A stretch of DNA of 64,000 nucleotides from JABFRJ01 sp031374735 (GCA_031374735.1 JANMGQ010000057.1:1-64000); one strand, 5' to 3'; numbered from the stretch's first letter, positions 16,656-25,885 are shown. The notes: generated by a model from the letters alone, not told the origin. Numbers and translations: made by a program.

Positions 16656-17453
16656 CACTCGACTGCTGCCGAGCAACATGGGCAGGTCGCTGATGGCGAC
16701 GATCTCGGTCGTGAAGGGCGCAGCGCTCGTATCCATGATCTCAAGCGCTGTCGCTATCGCGCGGTTCTGAACCTGCTCTGTATGACCGGCGAAAACCACC
16801 AGTGTTTCTGCGTCCGCAGGAATGGCGAAGAGCGGGGCATCAGTAAGCTGCAAGGAGCGCCAGAACGTATCGCTGAACAGGACAGAACTGGCCGGCAGCG
16901 TGTCGCTCCCCACCAGCCAGACGCCATCGGCCTGACGGTCGAGGCTGACTTCGCCCAGGCGTGCATTGAGATTGTCTCGTGCGGCCTGCCGCAGGTCCTC
17001 GACATGATCGGCAAGCTGCTCTTGCAGCGCAGAGGTGACAAGGGTCTGGCTGCCGCAGCGGTCAAGAATATAGGCTTGGGCCAGGGAGCGCGCGAAGGGC
17101 CGAAACAGGGCGTCGCTTTCACAGACAAGGTCACGACGATGGACGACTGGCAGCACCTGGTGGAGGGCGGGCGCCCAGTGCCCCGCCTCGAGGGTCGCCC
17201 GATCACAAATCGAGGCCACGGCCAGCAACACCAGACTGTGGCGGAGTGCCGGCGCGCCAAGCCAAACGGAATACATTTGGGACAGATCATGGGACCATGT
17301 CAGTCCGGCAGCCGTGTGCACCTGAACCCCCGACTGGGCCGGGGCGCAGGTCATATCTTGCCGCCTAGAGACAAGCGCCTCAGCGACAGCCACAACGAAG
17401 GCTTCAAACGAAACCTGTGCCCGACCGTAGCTATTCAACTTTGTGGCAAGCAT
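16641..17453 (-). CDS. Conserved-looking protein of unknown function
   Basis: The 270-residue protein is predicted to be soluble and cytoplasmic, without a signal peptide. It includes 'ALVSRRQDM', a hydrophobic middle ('LRHSLVLLAVASICDRATLEAG'), and a C-terminal region 'PASSVLFSDTFWRSLQLTDAPLFAIPADAETLVVFAGHTEQVQNRAI'. That layout weakly resembles DUF1444-like proteins, but I would not assign it. ATG 17453 is preceded by GGAGGTGGAT, a near-ideal ribosome site; an in-frame GTG at 17459 is too close to that site. It is convergent with, and overlaps by 15 bp, the EamA transporter gene. Confidence 0.65.
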   Translation of the reverse strand: MLATKLNSYGRAQVSFEAFVVAVAEALVSRRQDMTCAPAQSGVQVHTAAGLTWSHDLSQMYSVWLGAPALRHSLVLLAVASICDRATLEAGHWAPALHQVLPVVHRRDLVCESDALFRPFARSLAQAYILDRCGSQTLVTSALQEQLADHVEDLRQAARDNLNARLGEVSLDRQADGVWLVGSDTLPASSVLFSDTFWRSLQLTDAPLFAIPADAETLVVFAGHTEQVQNRAIATALEIMDTSAAPFTTEIVAISDLPMLLGSSRVSREA

Positions 17454-17480
17454 ATCCACCTCCGGCTGCAGTATCTGTCA

Positions 17481-17515
17481 ACCAGCCTGTGCCCGTCAAC
17501 TCCAGATTGATTAGT
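17481..17515 (-). promoter_or_regulatory. Candidate sigma70-type promoter for the gene at 16641-17453
   Basis: On the minus strand, TTGACG lies about 18 bases upstream of GATACT, and the ribosome site and ATG 17453 follow shortly after. The surrounding region (17475-17600) is clearly more AT-rich than its neighbours. The -10 match is only four of six. Confidence 0.3.
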
Positions 17516-17611
17516 GATTCACAGTTAGGTATACAGTCATTCTGGATACTGATTTGCAGGCAACACAGAGAATGAATTGTATGGGTTGACGAAAAGTAAA
17601 CGAGGCGACGC

Positions 17612-18205
17612 TTACGCTGCGGTCACCGCGTCGGATGGCATCGAGCGCGTGCCGTTGCGGCGGTGCCCGGGGCCGAAGCCGTCATTGCCTGGCAGAGGCC
17701 CGAAGTCATTGGAGCCCGCAGTCCCCGGCGTTGAATGCAGCCAGATGAAGCCGCCGAAAGCCGGCACAAACACAAACGAGAACACCAACCAATACAATGC
17801 GCCACCCTCTTCGACGGCCTTGGTCATGCGGTCGGGACCAGCAATCAGCACCATCACCAGTGCGGCAATGAAGGCTGCCACGATCCACAGCGTTGCAGCG
17901 GCAGGGGCCCACCAGCCGGACAGGCCGATATCATGCAGCCGCTTCACGACCGCGACCAGTCCGACGACCAGGATCGGCGCGTTGATGGTCCAGAACAGAG
18001 CCACGCCGATGTCACCGCCGATGGCATTGGCAAGCACCATGGACGCAAGCTGAATGATAACGAACGCCACCGTCAGGACGGTCATGGCCTGGCGGTTGCA
18101 GCGACCACGCGGATCGATCATGAGAGTTGCGAGCCGCAACACGTCTTCGCGACGCACGGCGGACAGGTTTTTTAGGCTCAGATAGGTCATGAATGTCGGC
18201 GCCAT
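17612..18205 (-). CDS. DUF805-family inner-membrane protein
   Basis: The 197-residue protein has three or four membrane segments. It carries the DUF805 landmarks: 'DPRGRCNRQAM' before the first segment, 'VKRLHDIGLSGWWA' between segments two and three, and near the C-terminus 'HSTPGTAGSNDFGPLPGNDGFGPG', matching the family's 'GTxGxNxYGPxP' tail. The tail is Gly/Pro-rich and cytoplasmic. The function of the family is not established. I use the ATG at 18205; an ATG at 18190 (MTYLSLKN) is an alternative. It is divergent from ptsP, 224 bp away. Confidence 0.8.
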   Translation of the reverse strand: MAPTFMTYLSLKNLSAVRREDVLRLATLMIDPRGRCNRQAMTVLTVAFVIIQLASMVLANAIGGDIGVALFWTINAPILVVGLVAVVKRLHDIGLSGWWAPAAATLWIVAAFIAALVMVLIAGPDRMTKAVEEGGALYWLVFSFVFVPAFGGFIWLHSTPGTAGSNDFGPLPGNDGFGPGHRRNGTRSMPSDAVTAA

Positions 18206-18429
18206 GGCCGGTACTCCGGTCTCGATTGGGCAGAGTATGCCTCATCATCCTTGGCATTGTGTTGAGAGACATGGTTACGCGCCGATCAGCATGCGTCCTG
18301 TATTGGGGCAAAGCGCCCCACAACGGCCAGCACTGGCCCTTGACCCACCGGGCAAAACCTCCGATGCACGCATGAAGTCCGCAGGACTTCACCTTACAGC
18401 GAAGGCCTGACGGCAAACGTGGGCGAGCA

Positions 18430-20721
18430 ATGCCGACTGGTGGCAAAGAACCGCGAAGCGCGGCGACAGAGCCGGCCCTGCGCATCATCATGCGCCGGTT
18501 GCGCGAGATCATGGCTGCCGAGGCCTCCGGCCAGCAGAAACTCGACAACATCGCGCGCACGATCTCCGGCATCATGGTGGCCGAGGTCTGTTCCATCTAC
18601 CTGAAGCGCCTCGATGGCTCGCTTGAGCTGTTCGCGACGGAGGGCCTCAATGCAGGGGCAGTGCACGTGACCTTCATGCGGCGCGGGGAGGGCCTTGTCG
18701 GCCGCTGCGCCGAGGTCGGCGAGCCTGTGAACGAACCCGATGCCCAGTCGCATCCATCGTTTTCATATCGGCCAGAAACGGGCGAGGAGCCCTTTACGTC
18801 CTTGCTGGCGGTCCCGATCAAGCGCCGCGGCGATGTGCTGGGCGTCCTAGTCACGCAGAACAAGACGCGACGCGAGTATTCGCCTGAGGACGTCGAAGTG
18901 CTCGAGACCACGGCCATGGTGCTCGCTGAGCACTTCGTGTCGGGAGACGTGGCCGGCGTCAACACAGCGGCCGAATTCAGCCGCGCCGTCAGCCATGTGG
19001 TCAAAGGCTCACCCATCGCGGACGGCATCGCACTCGGCCATGTCGTGATGCATGAAAGCCGCATGGTCGTCACGACGCTGCGCAGCGACGACACCGAGGC
19101 TGAGACGAAGCGCCTTGAAGCGGCCGTCGACGAACTGCGCGCCACCCTCGATGAGTTGCTTGATCAAGGCGATCTCGCGGCCTCAGGCGAACACCGTGAC
19201 GTCTTCGACGCTTATCGGATGTTTGCCCACGATCGCGGCTGGCTCCGGCGCATGAAGGAGGCGATCGCCAAGCAGGGCCTGACCGCTGAGGCCGCAGTCG
19301 AGCGCGTGCAGAATGATCAGCGCGCCAAGTTGCTCAGCCAGCCGGACCCGTATTTGCGCGACCGCATGAAGGATTTCGACGAGCTGTCGGATCGGCTGCT
19401 GCGGGTGCTGATGGGGCGCGCCGGAGTGCGTGGAAGCGCAGGGAACTTGCCTCCTGATACGGTCCTGGTGGCACGCACCATGGGCCCGGCGGACCTGCTC
19501 GATTATGATCGCGCCCGGCTCAAAGGTCTCGTGATCGAGGATTCCTCGGGCTCGAGCCATGTTGCCATTGTCGCCAAGGCTCTCGGCATTGCGGCCATTG
19601 GTCAGGCGCGCGGCGTCGTCGAGCGCGTCGACCCCGGCAATCCCATCATCGTCGATGCGCTGACCGGTGAAGTCTACATCCGCCCGTCGAGCGAAGTGAT
19701 CGCAGCCTACGCCGACAAGGCCCGCTTCCGCGCGCGCACGCAACGCAAATACCGGGCGATGAAGGACATCGTGCCCGTCACACGCGACGGGCAGCGCGTG
19801 CACCTGCACATCAACGCGGGCCTGCTGGTGGACATGCCGCAACTGGCGGCGTCAGGCGCCGATGGTGTCGGATTGTTCCGCACCGAGCTGCAGTTCATGG
19901 TCAGCCGTGCCATGCCGCGCATCGACCGGCAGACGCAAATGTATCGTGACGTGCTGCGCGAGGCAAAGGGCAAGCCCGTGACCTTCCGCACGCTCGACAT
20001 CGGCGGCGACAAGGCGCTCCCCTATTTGCGTCAGCCCGTCGAAGAGAACCCAGCCCTTGGCTGGCGCGCCATCCGTATGTCGCTCGACCGCACGGGCCTT
20101 TTGCGCACGCAGGTGCGCGCGCTGTTGCGGGCCGGGGCCGGCCAACATCTGCGCTTCATGCTGCCGATGGTGGCTGCGACAGGCGAGATCGACGCCGCGC
20201 GTGGCCACATCGAGCGCGAGTGGGACGTTGTGCGCCGCCGCGGACAAGAGCTGCCGCTGTCGCTCGCTGTCGGTGTCATGATCGAGGTGCCATCCCTGCT
20301 GTTCGATCTCGACGCCGTGTTCAAGCGTGTCGACTTTGCCTCGGTTGGCTCCAACGACCTGACGCAATATCTGTTTGCCGCCGATCGCAACAACCCAAAG
20401 GTCTCGACCCGCTACGATCCGCTGTCCGTGTCGGCGCTGCGCGCGCTCGGCTCGATTGCGGACGCGGCGCGCCGCCACGACAAATCCTTGACGTTGTGTG
20501 GCGAGATGGCCAGCAAGCCGCTCGAGGCCTTGGCGCTGATCGCGCTCGGCTATCGCTCGCTCTCCATGGCGCCCTCGGCCATCGGGCCGGTCAAGGCTAT
20601 GCTGTTGATGCTTGACGCCGCGCAAGCCAAATCCCGCATCGACGCGCTGATCGAGACCGACAGCCCAAACCCGCGCGAGGAGCTGCACCGCTTCGCTCTC
20701 GAGGCCGGCTTGGAAGTCTGA
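18430..20721 (+). CDS. ptsP: PTS enzyme I-Ntr (phosphoenolpyruvate-protein phosphotransferase)
   Basis: The 763-residue protein transfers phosphate from PEP to NPr in the regulatory nitrogen PTS. Domains run in order: an N-terminal GAF domain (about 20-165, sensing glutamine or 2-oxoglutarate in known cases), the HPr-binding helical region, the swivelling His domain with phospho-acceptor His377 in 'SSGSSHVAIVAKALGI', and the PEP-binding barrel ('GADGVGLFRTELQFM', 'DIGGDKALPYL', 'GSNDLTQYLFAADRNN', 'LCGEMASKPLEAL'). In many Hyphomicrobiales lysC precedes ptsP; here a divergent DUF805 gene takes that place. The other Ntr-PTS parts are not in the window. A repeat cluster begins immediately at the stop codon. 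Confidence 0.95.
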   Translation: MPTGGKEPRSAATEPALRIIMRRLREIMAAEASGQQKLDNIARTISGIMVAEVCSIYLKRLDGSLELFATEGLNAGAVHVTFMRRGEGLVGRCAEVGEPVNEPDAQSHPSFSYRPETGEEPFTSLLAVPIKRRGDVLGVLVTQNKTRREYSPEDVEVLETTAMVLAEHFVSGDVAGVNTAAEFSRAVSHVVKGSPIADGIALGHVVMHESRMVVTTLRSDDTEAETKRLEAAVDELRATLDELLDQGDLAASGEHRDVFDAYRMFAHDRGWLRRMKEAIAKQGLTAEAAVERVQNDQRAKLLSQPDPYLRDRMKDFDELSDRLLRVLMGRAGVRGSAGNLPPDTVLVARTMGPADLLDYDRARLKGLVIEDSSGSSHVAIVAKALGIAAIGQARGVVERVDPGNPIIVDALTGEVYIRPSSEVIAAYADKARFRARTQRKYRAMKDIVPVTRDGQRVHLHINAGLLVDMPQLAASGADGVGLFRTELQFMVSRAMPRIDRQTQMYRDVLREAKGKPVTFRTLDIGGDKALPYLRQPVEENPALGWRAIRMSLDRTGLLRTQVRALLRAGAGQHLRFMLPMVAATGEIDAARGHIEREWDVVRRRGQELPLSLAVGVMIEVPSLLFDLDAVFKRVDFASVGSNDLTQYLFAADRNNPKVSTRYDPLSVSALRALGSIADAARRHDKSLTLCGEMASKPLEALALIALGYRSLSMAPSAIGPVKAMLLMLDAAQAKSRIDALIETDSPNPREELHRFALEAGLEV

Positions 20722-21177
20722 TACCAGCGGCGAAAATTTCTGACTGAAGACTTGTCCCACCCACTGTCATGGCCGGGACAAGCCGGACAAGCCCGGCCAC
20801 CCATCGCGCAACAACCGCGGCGGCGTTTAGGGTGGTGATACCGGCGAGCAAAATTTCTGACTGACGACCTCCCCTCCCACTGTCATGGCCGGGCTTGTCC
20901 CGGCCACCCATCGCGAAACGAGCGCGAAGGTCACTCGGGTGCGGAGCCATTTCAACATGATGGCGACCAGCTCCGTGCGTTGCAGAATGGGTGGCCGGCA
21001 CAAGGCCGGCCATGACAGTTGAGGGGAGGCGCATCCGTCAATAATTTTGGCCGCTGGTATGAGACGTCTCAACATGCTGACACCAGCCGCGTGCGCTGCG
21101 CGATGGGTGGCCGGCACGAATGGCCGGCCATGACAGTGTGGGGAGGCGCATCCGTCAAAAATTCTGGCCGCTGGTGT
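20721..21177. repeat. Cluster of four ~80-bp repeats, two direct and two inverted
   Basis: Copies 1 (20721-20810) and 2 (20838-20916) share 'ATACC-GCG--AAAATTTCTGACTGA' followed by 'CACTGTCATGGCCGGG' and 'CGGCCACCCATCGCG'. Copies 3 (20985-21060) and 4 (21100-21177) are the reverse complement ('GATGGGTGGCCGGCAC' ... 'GGCCATGACAGT' ... 'GCATCCGTCAA-AATT-TGGCCGCTGGT'). Each copy holds an internal GGCCGG hairpin. A partial copy occurs at 42764-42789. The cluster fills the gap between ptsP and the convergent monooxygenase gene, so it could also stop transcription from both sides. Confidence 0.85.
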
Positions 21178-21194
21178 GAGCCGGCAAAACGACC

Positions 21195-22826
21195 TCACCC
21201 GGTCAACGTGAAGCCGCGGTAGCTATCGGCCGCGATCTCGGCGCACAGTTTGCGATAGCGGGCCATGCCGCCGGCATACGGCATGAACATGCGCGGCTTG
21301 CCCGGGATGTTGGCGCCGAGATACCAGCTGTGCGGCGTGTGGGGCAGCAAGGTCGCCTGTGCCGCCTCGTTGACCGACTGCACCCACTCCTCCACGGCCT
21401 CGGGCTTCGGCTCCATACGCGCCGATCCGGTTTTGCGCAGATGCGCTATCGCGTCGGCGATCCACTCGGCGTGCTGTTCGACGGCGACCGGCATGTTGGT
21501 CAGCACGGACGGACTGCCCGGGCCGGTGATCGTGAACAGGTTTGGAAACCCGTGCATCTGGATGCCGAGATAACTCTTTGGTCCGGATTTCCAGATATCG
21601 CCCAACGGCAAACCGTTGCGGCCCTTGATGTTCAGCTTCAGCAGCGGCCCGGTCATGGCGTCATAGCCGGTGGCGAACACGATGATATCGAGCGGATGCT
21701 CGCCGGTCTTGGTCTTGATGCCAGATGGCGTAATGGCCTCGATGGGGTCTGAGCGCAGGCAGACGAGCGAGACGTTGTCGCGGTTGTAGGTCTCGAAATA
21801 GTCCGTATCGATCGGCGGTCGCTTGGTGGAATAGCCGTGGTCGATGTCGGCGAGCTTGTCGGCCGTTGCCGGATCCTTCACGATTGAGCGGATCTTGGCC
21901 TTGATGAAGTCCGACGCCGTCTCGTTTGCGGCACGGTCGATCACCACATCGCGGAATGTACCGCGGAAGTGCAGACCGCCGAATTCCCAGGCCTTTTCGT
22001 ACATGGCCTGGCGCTGTTCCGGCGTGAACTCGTGGGCCGATCGCTCCGAAATCGGATAGTCGTGACCGCCTGGCGACGCGTGCATCTTCTGCCTCAAGGC
22101 GGCATAGTTGGCGCGCATTTTCTCTTTAAATGCCTCCGGCAGCGGCGCGTTGCGGGCGGGCACGGAATAGTTGGCGGTGCGCTGAAAAACGGTCAGTTGC
22201 TTGGCCGTCTCGGCGATCACAGGCGCACACTGAATGCCCGTCGAGCCCGTTCCGATCATGCCAACGCGCTTGCCGCGGAAATCCACGCCCTCATGCGGCC
22301 AGCTGCCCGTGTGTTCCCAGCGCCCCTTGAACGTCTCGAGGCCTGGGATAGCTGGGACGTTCGCGGTCGATAAACAGCCGACGGCGGTGATCAGATAGCG
22401 TGCCACATAGATTTCGCCTGTGTCCGTTTTCACGGTCCAGGTGTTGGCGCTGTCGTCGTAGGTGGCATCCACGACGCGCGACGAGAACTCAAAACTGCGC
22501 TTCAGATCGAGTGTGTCGGCGACGAAGTTGATGTAGCGGCGGATCTCATCATGGCCCGGATAGCGCTCGCTCCAGGTCCACTGCTTGTAAATCTCTTCGG
22601 AGAACATGTAGCAGTAGTTATGGCTCTCGCTGTCACAACGCGCGCCCGGATAGCGGTTCCAATACCAAGTGCCACCGACGCCATCGCCTGCCTCGATGCC
22701 CTGGACGTCAAGGCCAAGTCGATCGCGGAGCAGATGGACCTGATACAACCCGGCAAACCCGGCGCCGATCACAAGGGCGTCGCGCACTTTGCCTTGCGGC
22801 TGAGATTTGATTTGCGGCTGGGGCAC
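21195..22826 (-). CDS. Flavin-containing Baeyer-Villiger monooxygenase
   Basis: The 543-residue class B flavoprotein has an N-terminal FAD Rossmann motif 'GAGFAGLYQVHLLRD' (about 21-35) and the conserved 'GVGGTWYWNRYPGARCDSES'. The Baeyer-Villiger fingerprint FxGxxxHxxxWP appears as 'FKGRWEHTGSWP' (about 172-183), immediately before the NADPH Rossmann motif 'GMIGTGSTGIQ'. Such enzymes insert oxygen next to a ketone, giving esters or lactones; the closest named relatives act on cyclic or aryl ketones. I start at GTG 22826, which has GGAGA six bases upstream; a TTG at 22841 lacks a ribosome site. The substrate cannot be inferred and no catabolic partners are adjacent. Confidence 0.88.
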   Translation of the reverse strand: MPQPQIKSQPQGKVRDALVIGAGFAGLYQVHLLRDRLGLDVQGIEAGDGVGGTWYWNRYPGARCDSESHNYCYMFSEEIYKQWTWSERYPGHDEIRRYINFVADTLDLKRSFEFSSRVVDATYDDSANTWTVKTDTGEIYVARYLITAVGCLSTANVPAIPGLETFKGRWEHTGSWPHEGVDFRGKRVGMIGTGSTGIQCAPVIAETAKQLTVFQRTANYSVPARNAPLPEAFKEKMRANYAALRQKMHASPGGHDYPISERSAHEFTPEQRQAMYEKAWEFGGLHFRGTFRDVVIDRAANETASDFIKAKIRSIVKDPATADKLADIDHGYSTKRPPIDTDYFETYNRDNVSLVCLRSDPIEAITPSGIKTKTGEHPLDIIVFATGYDAMTGPLLKLNIKGRNGLPLGDIWKSGPKSYLGIQMHGFPNLFTITGPGSPSVLTNMPVAVEQHAEWIADAIAHLRKTGSARMEPKPEAVEEWVQSVNEAAQATLLPHTPHSWYLGANIPGKPRMFMPYAGGMARYRKLCAEIAADSYRGFTLTG

Positions 22827-23123
22827 GTCGGTCTCCGGCAATCGAATGCAGTGAGCGCCCTATTCACAGCTCCTGCTGCGACACGACGCGGCAGCTGACG
22901 AGGTCGTCGAACGCGTCTGCATCGTAAGGGGCTGCGCCGGAGATGAACAAGGGGCTCGCCACCCGCCCCTTGCATAGGAACATTGTTCTGAGACCATTGA
23001 CAGACTCGAACGCTCGACGTCGTCCGTACTGGAAGCGGTGAAAAGCCTCGTGAGTGACGGCGGATCTTATGGCTCCACTTGGAACCACAAGATCCGCCTC
23101 GCACTCGCATCAGCGGAACCCGA

Positions 23124-24500
23124 TTACTCCGGCTTCTGGTCGCCGTCGGTGGCTTTGGCCTCAGGCTTTGGCTTGCGAGTTGAGCGTTTCAGGAACGACG
23201 GTTGATCGTGCTCCTGGAAGGCCGTACCGGCCGCTGGAGCAGCAGGAGCCGCGCGCTTGCGCGGCGCAGCGCGCGCCGGACGCGCTTCGGCTGCGGGAGC
23301 CGATGGGATCGGATCCGCGGAACGAACCACGACATGCTCGGGTGCGGGCGCCGCAGCCGTCACGCGCTCCGGTGCGATCCACTCCGGTGCCGGCTGCTCG
23401 GCTGGCGGTGCCGGTTGCCGGCGTTCAGGCACGTGCCGCTCATGGGGCGGTTGGCCGTTGGCGACAGCCTCCGGTCGCTCCTGGCGATCGGGACGATCCG
23501 CGCCTCGGTCGAAGCGATCGCCGCGGTCACCACGATCAAAGCCCTGCTGGCGGAAGCCGCGATCATTGCGGTCGTTACGATCATTACGCTCGGGGCGGTC
23601 AGTACGCTCGGGGCGGTCGTTACGCTCGGGGCGGTCTGGGCGGTCGGCACGAGCCTCCCCCTCGGGACGCGGGTCTTGCGGGCGCGCGTCTTGCTGACGC
23701 GGCTCGAACGGCGGGCGCTGTTGCCCACCTGCTTCGTTGAAGCGGTCACGTCCTTGGTTGCGGTCGCCCTGATAACGGTCGCCGCCTTGTGGACGATTGT
23801 TGCGATCAAAGCGGTCGCGACGGAACTGGCGGTCCTGGCGGTTGTCGCCGGGCTGGCCCTCAAAGTTGCGGTCGCGATTGTCGCGGCTCTGCGGACGCTC
23901 GCCGTCGAAACGATTGAACGGGCGATCTCCGCGGTCACCGCGATCCCCCCGGTCGTTGAACGGACGGTCGGCACGGTCGCCGCGATCAAAGCGATCCTGG
24001 CGCTCGGGACGATCGCCGCGCGGCTCCATCGGGCGGTCAGATGACCCAGGCTGCTCGCCCCCCATTGCGGGCTGCGGGCTGTTGTTGTCATCGTTAGCGG
24101 TCGTGTCAGGTTGGCCGTCATCGACGTCATCGCCGGGATCGTTTGGATCAAACCCGGGCTGGCGGAAGCGCTGCGGCTGCTGGGTCGGTCCACCGGCCTC
24201 CTGCTGCTCGCGATAGGCCATGATGATGCGGTTATAGTGCTCGGCGTGTTGCAGATAGTTCTCCGCCAGCACGGGATCGCCGGCCGAGGTAGCATCGCGG
24301 GCGAGCGACATGTATTTTTCGGCTATGTGCATGGGGGTGCCACGCACCTTTACGTCGGGTCCATTCGACTCGTAGCTGCGCGTGAGCGGGTTTTGGCCCT
24401 TGCGCTGACCACCGCCATGATTGCTATGGCCACCGCTGCCCCCACCGTTTTGATGGCGGCCGCGATTGTTGCGCCGGTTGTGCTGCTGTCCTGGCCTCAC
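23124..24500 (-). CDS. DUF4167-domain protein with an Asp/Arg-rich disordered region
   Basis: The 458-residue protein starts at GTG with MRPGQQHNRRNNRGRHQNGG, the hallmark start of DUF4167. The folded domain spans about residues 35-100 ('RSYESNGPDVKVRGTPMHIAEKYMSLARDA' and 'YLQHAEHYNRIIMAYREQ' regions). About residues 100-330 are very low complexity, dominated by short DR, RPER and NDR units, then by an Ala/Pro-rich tail ending in basic 'KRSTRKPKPEAKA'. The N-terminus and repeats suggest RNA or nucleic-acid binding, but the function is unknown. Its place beside prmC-prfA is the conserved arrangement in Hyphomicrobiales and supports the assignment of the organism. Confidence 0.88.
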   Translation of the reverse strand: MRPGQQHNRRNNRGRHQNGGGSGGHSNHGGGQRKGQNPLTRSYESNGPDVKVRGTPMHIAEKYMSLARDATSAGDPVLAENYLQHAEHYNRIIMAYREQQEAGGPTQQPQRFRQPGFDPNDPGDDVDDGQPDTTANDDNNSPQPAMGGEQPGSSDRPMEPRGDRPERQDRFDRGDRADRPFNDRGDRGDRGDRPFNRFDGERPQSRDNRDRNFEGQPGDNRQDRQFRRDRFDRNNRPQGGDRYQGDRNQGRDRFNEAGGQQRPPFEPRQQDARPQDPRPEGEARADRPDRPERNDRPERTDRPERNDRNDRNDRGFRQQGFDRGDRGDRFDRGADRPDRQERPEAVANGQPPHERHVPERRQPAPPAEQPAPEWIAPERVTAAAPAPEHVVVRSADPIPSAPAAEARPARAAPRKRAAPAAPAAGTAFQEHDQPSFLKRSTRKPKPEAKATDGDQKPE

Positions 24501-24922
24501 GGGTGACGATGCTCCTCAACTGCTTCAAGCATGAAAACGGACCCGCTGTTGCTGCGGTCGGGAGGTCCCTAAGCCGACCGGAGATATTGAGACTTGAGTT
24601 GGCCGCGTGGCAAACGGCCAAGCGCTGCAGTGTGCTGCCTCGACTGGTAGCAGGTGGTTCGAGATCTCTCGGTTCGTCGGTGCGTCCCACACACTCAGCT
24701 ATGATCTGACGGTCAATCCTGGTGTCGTCGATCGATGTACTTCAGTCGGGTCCCGAAAGGCGCAGCCACCGCTGCCTCAACTCACCGGGACATTCAGGGT
24801 TCGGTGGTGGAGAGCGATCTGCCCAGGAGCACGAAGTACCACCAACGTGGCGCCTGCAAGCTCATTTCACACCAACATGCCAAAGATGATAGCTCAATAG
24901 GGCCCCGTCTGCCAAGCGATAT
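24501..24922. other. Intergenic region between prmC and the DUF4167 gene, nothing recognised
   Basis: About 420 bp with no protein-like reading frame, no strong hairpin and no repeat shared with other parts of the window. It should carry the promoter of the DUF4167 gene near 24501-24560, where GAGGAG precedes the GTG start by about a dozen bases. Confidence 0.5.
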
Positions 24923-25885
24923 CTATCGGCGATCACTAGACAGAATGAACGAGCGTGGAGAAACGGCCACACAGCGTTGCACACCTGCAAGGTCATTGAA
25001 CAGGCGCACATCGACATCGCGAGGGCCAAACGCGGTACGCAAAAGGGCCGCGACTGCGTCGGCTTGCCCTGCGCCCACTTCGAAAAGTGCCCAACCCTCG
25101 GAAAGATAATCCGGAATATCTCTGGCGAGCCGCCGGTACACATCCAAGCCGTCACGCCCACCATCAAGCGCCAGGCAAGGGTCGAAGTGCCGCACGTCAG
25201 GATCAAGCGTGGCGATGTCATCGCTCGGAATATACGGCGGATTAGACACGATGAGATTGAAGGTCGATCCCGAGACGGGCTCGAAGTCTGCGCCGTGACG
25301 CCAACTGATGTCGTGCAGCGCCCCGCGCGGCGGTAATGGCCCCGCTCTTCGGCCAGCACCTGGGTAGCCCAAGCGCTGCCTCAGTCGTTGCCCATTTTCA
25401 GCGGCCACGTCGAGCGCGTCAGCCGAGATATCCGTGCCGCATCCCCATGCCCCCGGCAATTCACACAGCAGCGTCAACAGCAAACAGCCCGTGCCGGTGC
25501 CGATATCGAGGATCGTGATGGTCTCGGGCGCCATGCCAGCTTCACGCACAAGCGAGAGCGCTGCATTAATCAGCGTCTCACTGTCTGGTCGCGGGTCGAG
25601 CGTCGCGGGGGCGACGCGAAAGGGCCGGCCATAGAACCAGCGTTCCCCAATGATGCGGGATACGGGCTCGTGGGCCAGTCGACGGGCGGTCATGCCAGCA
25701 ATCGTGGCTGACAGACCCGCGGGAATGAGGGCCTCGCGCTCCGTTAGCAGGTGCACCTGCTCAACCCCGAGCGCGTGGGCGAGCAACAGGCGCGCATCAA
25801 GGTCCGGCGACTCAAGCCCGGCTGCGGCGAACGTGGCCGACATCCGCTGCAGAGCCGCGCCGCGCGTTTGCGCCCCCCCCGTCAC
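24923..25885 (-). CDS. prmC: Peptide chain release factor N5-glutamine methyltransferase
   Basis: The 320-residue enzyme methylates the glutamine of the GGQ motif in release factors using S-adenosylmethionine. The N-terminal helical domain contains 'RLLLAHALGV' and 'REPVSRI'-like 'LAHEPVSRIIGERWFYGR'. The SAM site is 'ILDIGTGTGCLLLTLLCELPGA', and the catalytic NPPY is at 215-218 in 'LIVSNPPYIPSDD'. The GTG start overlaps the prfA stop (GTGA), so the two are translationally coupled: the enzyme is made with its substrate. The middle of the protein (about 150-195, 'YPGAGRRAGPLPPRGALHD') is longer than usual. Confidence 0.93.
   Translation of the reverse strand: MTGGAQTRGAALQRMSATFAAAGLESPDLDARLLLAHALGVEQVHLLTEREALIPAGLSATIAGMTARRLAHEPVSRIIGERWFYGRPFRVAPATLDPRPDSETLINAALSLVREAGMAPETITILDIGTGTGCLLLTLLCELPGAWGCGTDISADALDVAAENGQRLRQRLGYPGAGRRAGPLPPRGALHDISWRHGADFEPVSGSTFNLIVSNPPYIPSDDIATLDPDVRHFDPCLALDGGRDGLDVYRRLARDIPDYLSEGWALFEVGAGQADAVAALLRTAFGPRDVDVRLFNDLAGVQRCVAVSPRSFILSSDRR

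Noticed and set aside
23500..24000. Short repeated units (CGGTCG, CGCTCGGGGCGGT and similar) that resemble a repeat array
   Set aside because: They are in-frame codons of the DUF4167 low-complexity region; spacing is irregular and there are no unique spacers, so not a CRISPR.
23202..24044. Plus-strand frame of 280 codons, rich in Ala/Val/Thr, opposite DUF4167
   Set aside because: It is the complement of the low-complexity DR-rich repeats, which makes an apparent hydrophobic protein by chance.
24735..25109. Plus-strand frame of 124 codons overlapping the end of prmC
   Set aside because: No protein-like composition and half of it is antisense to prmC.
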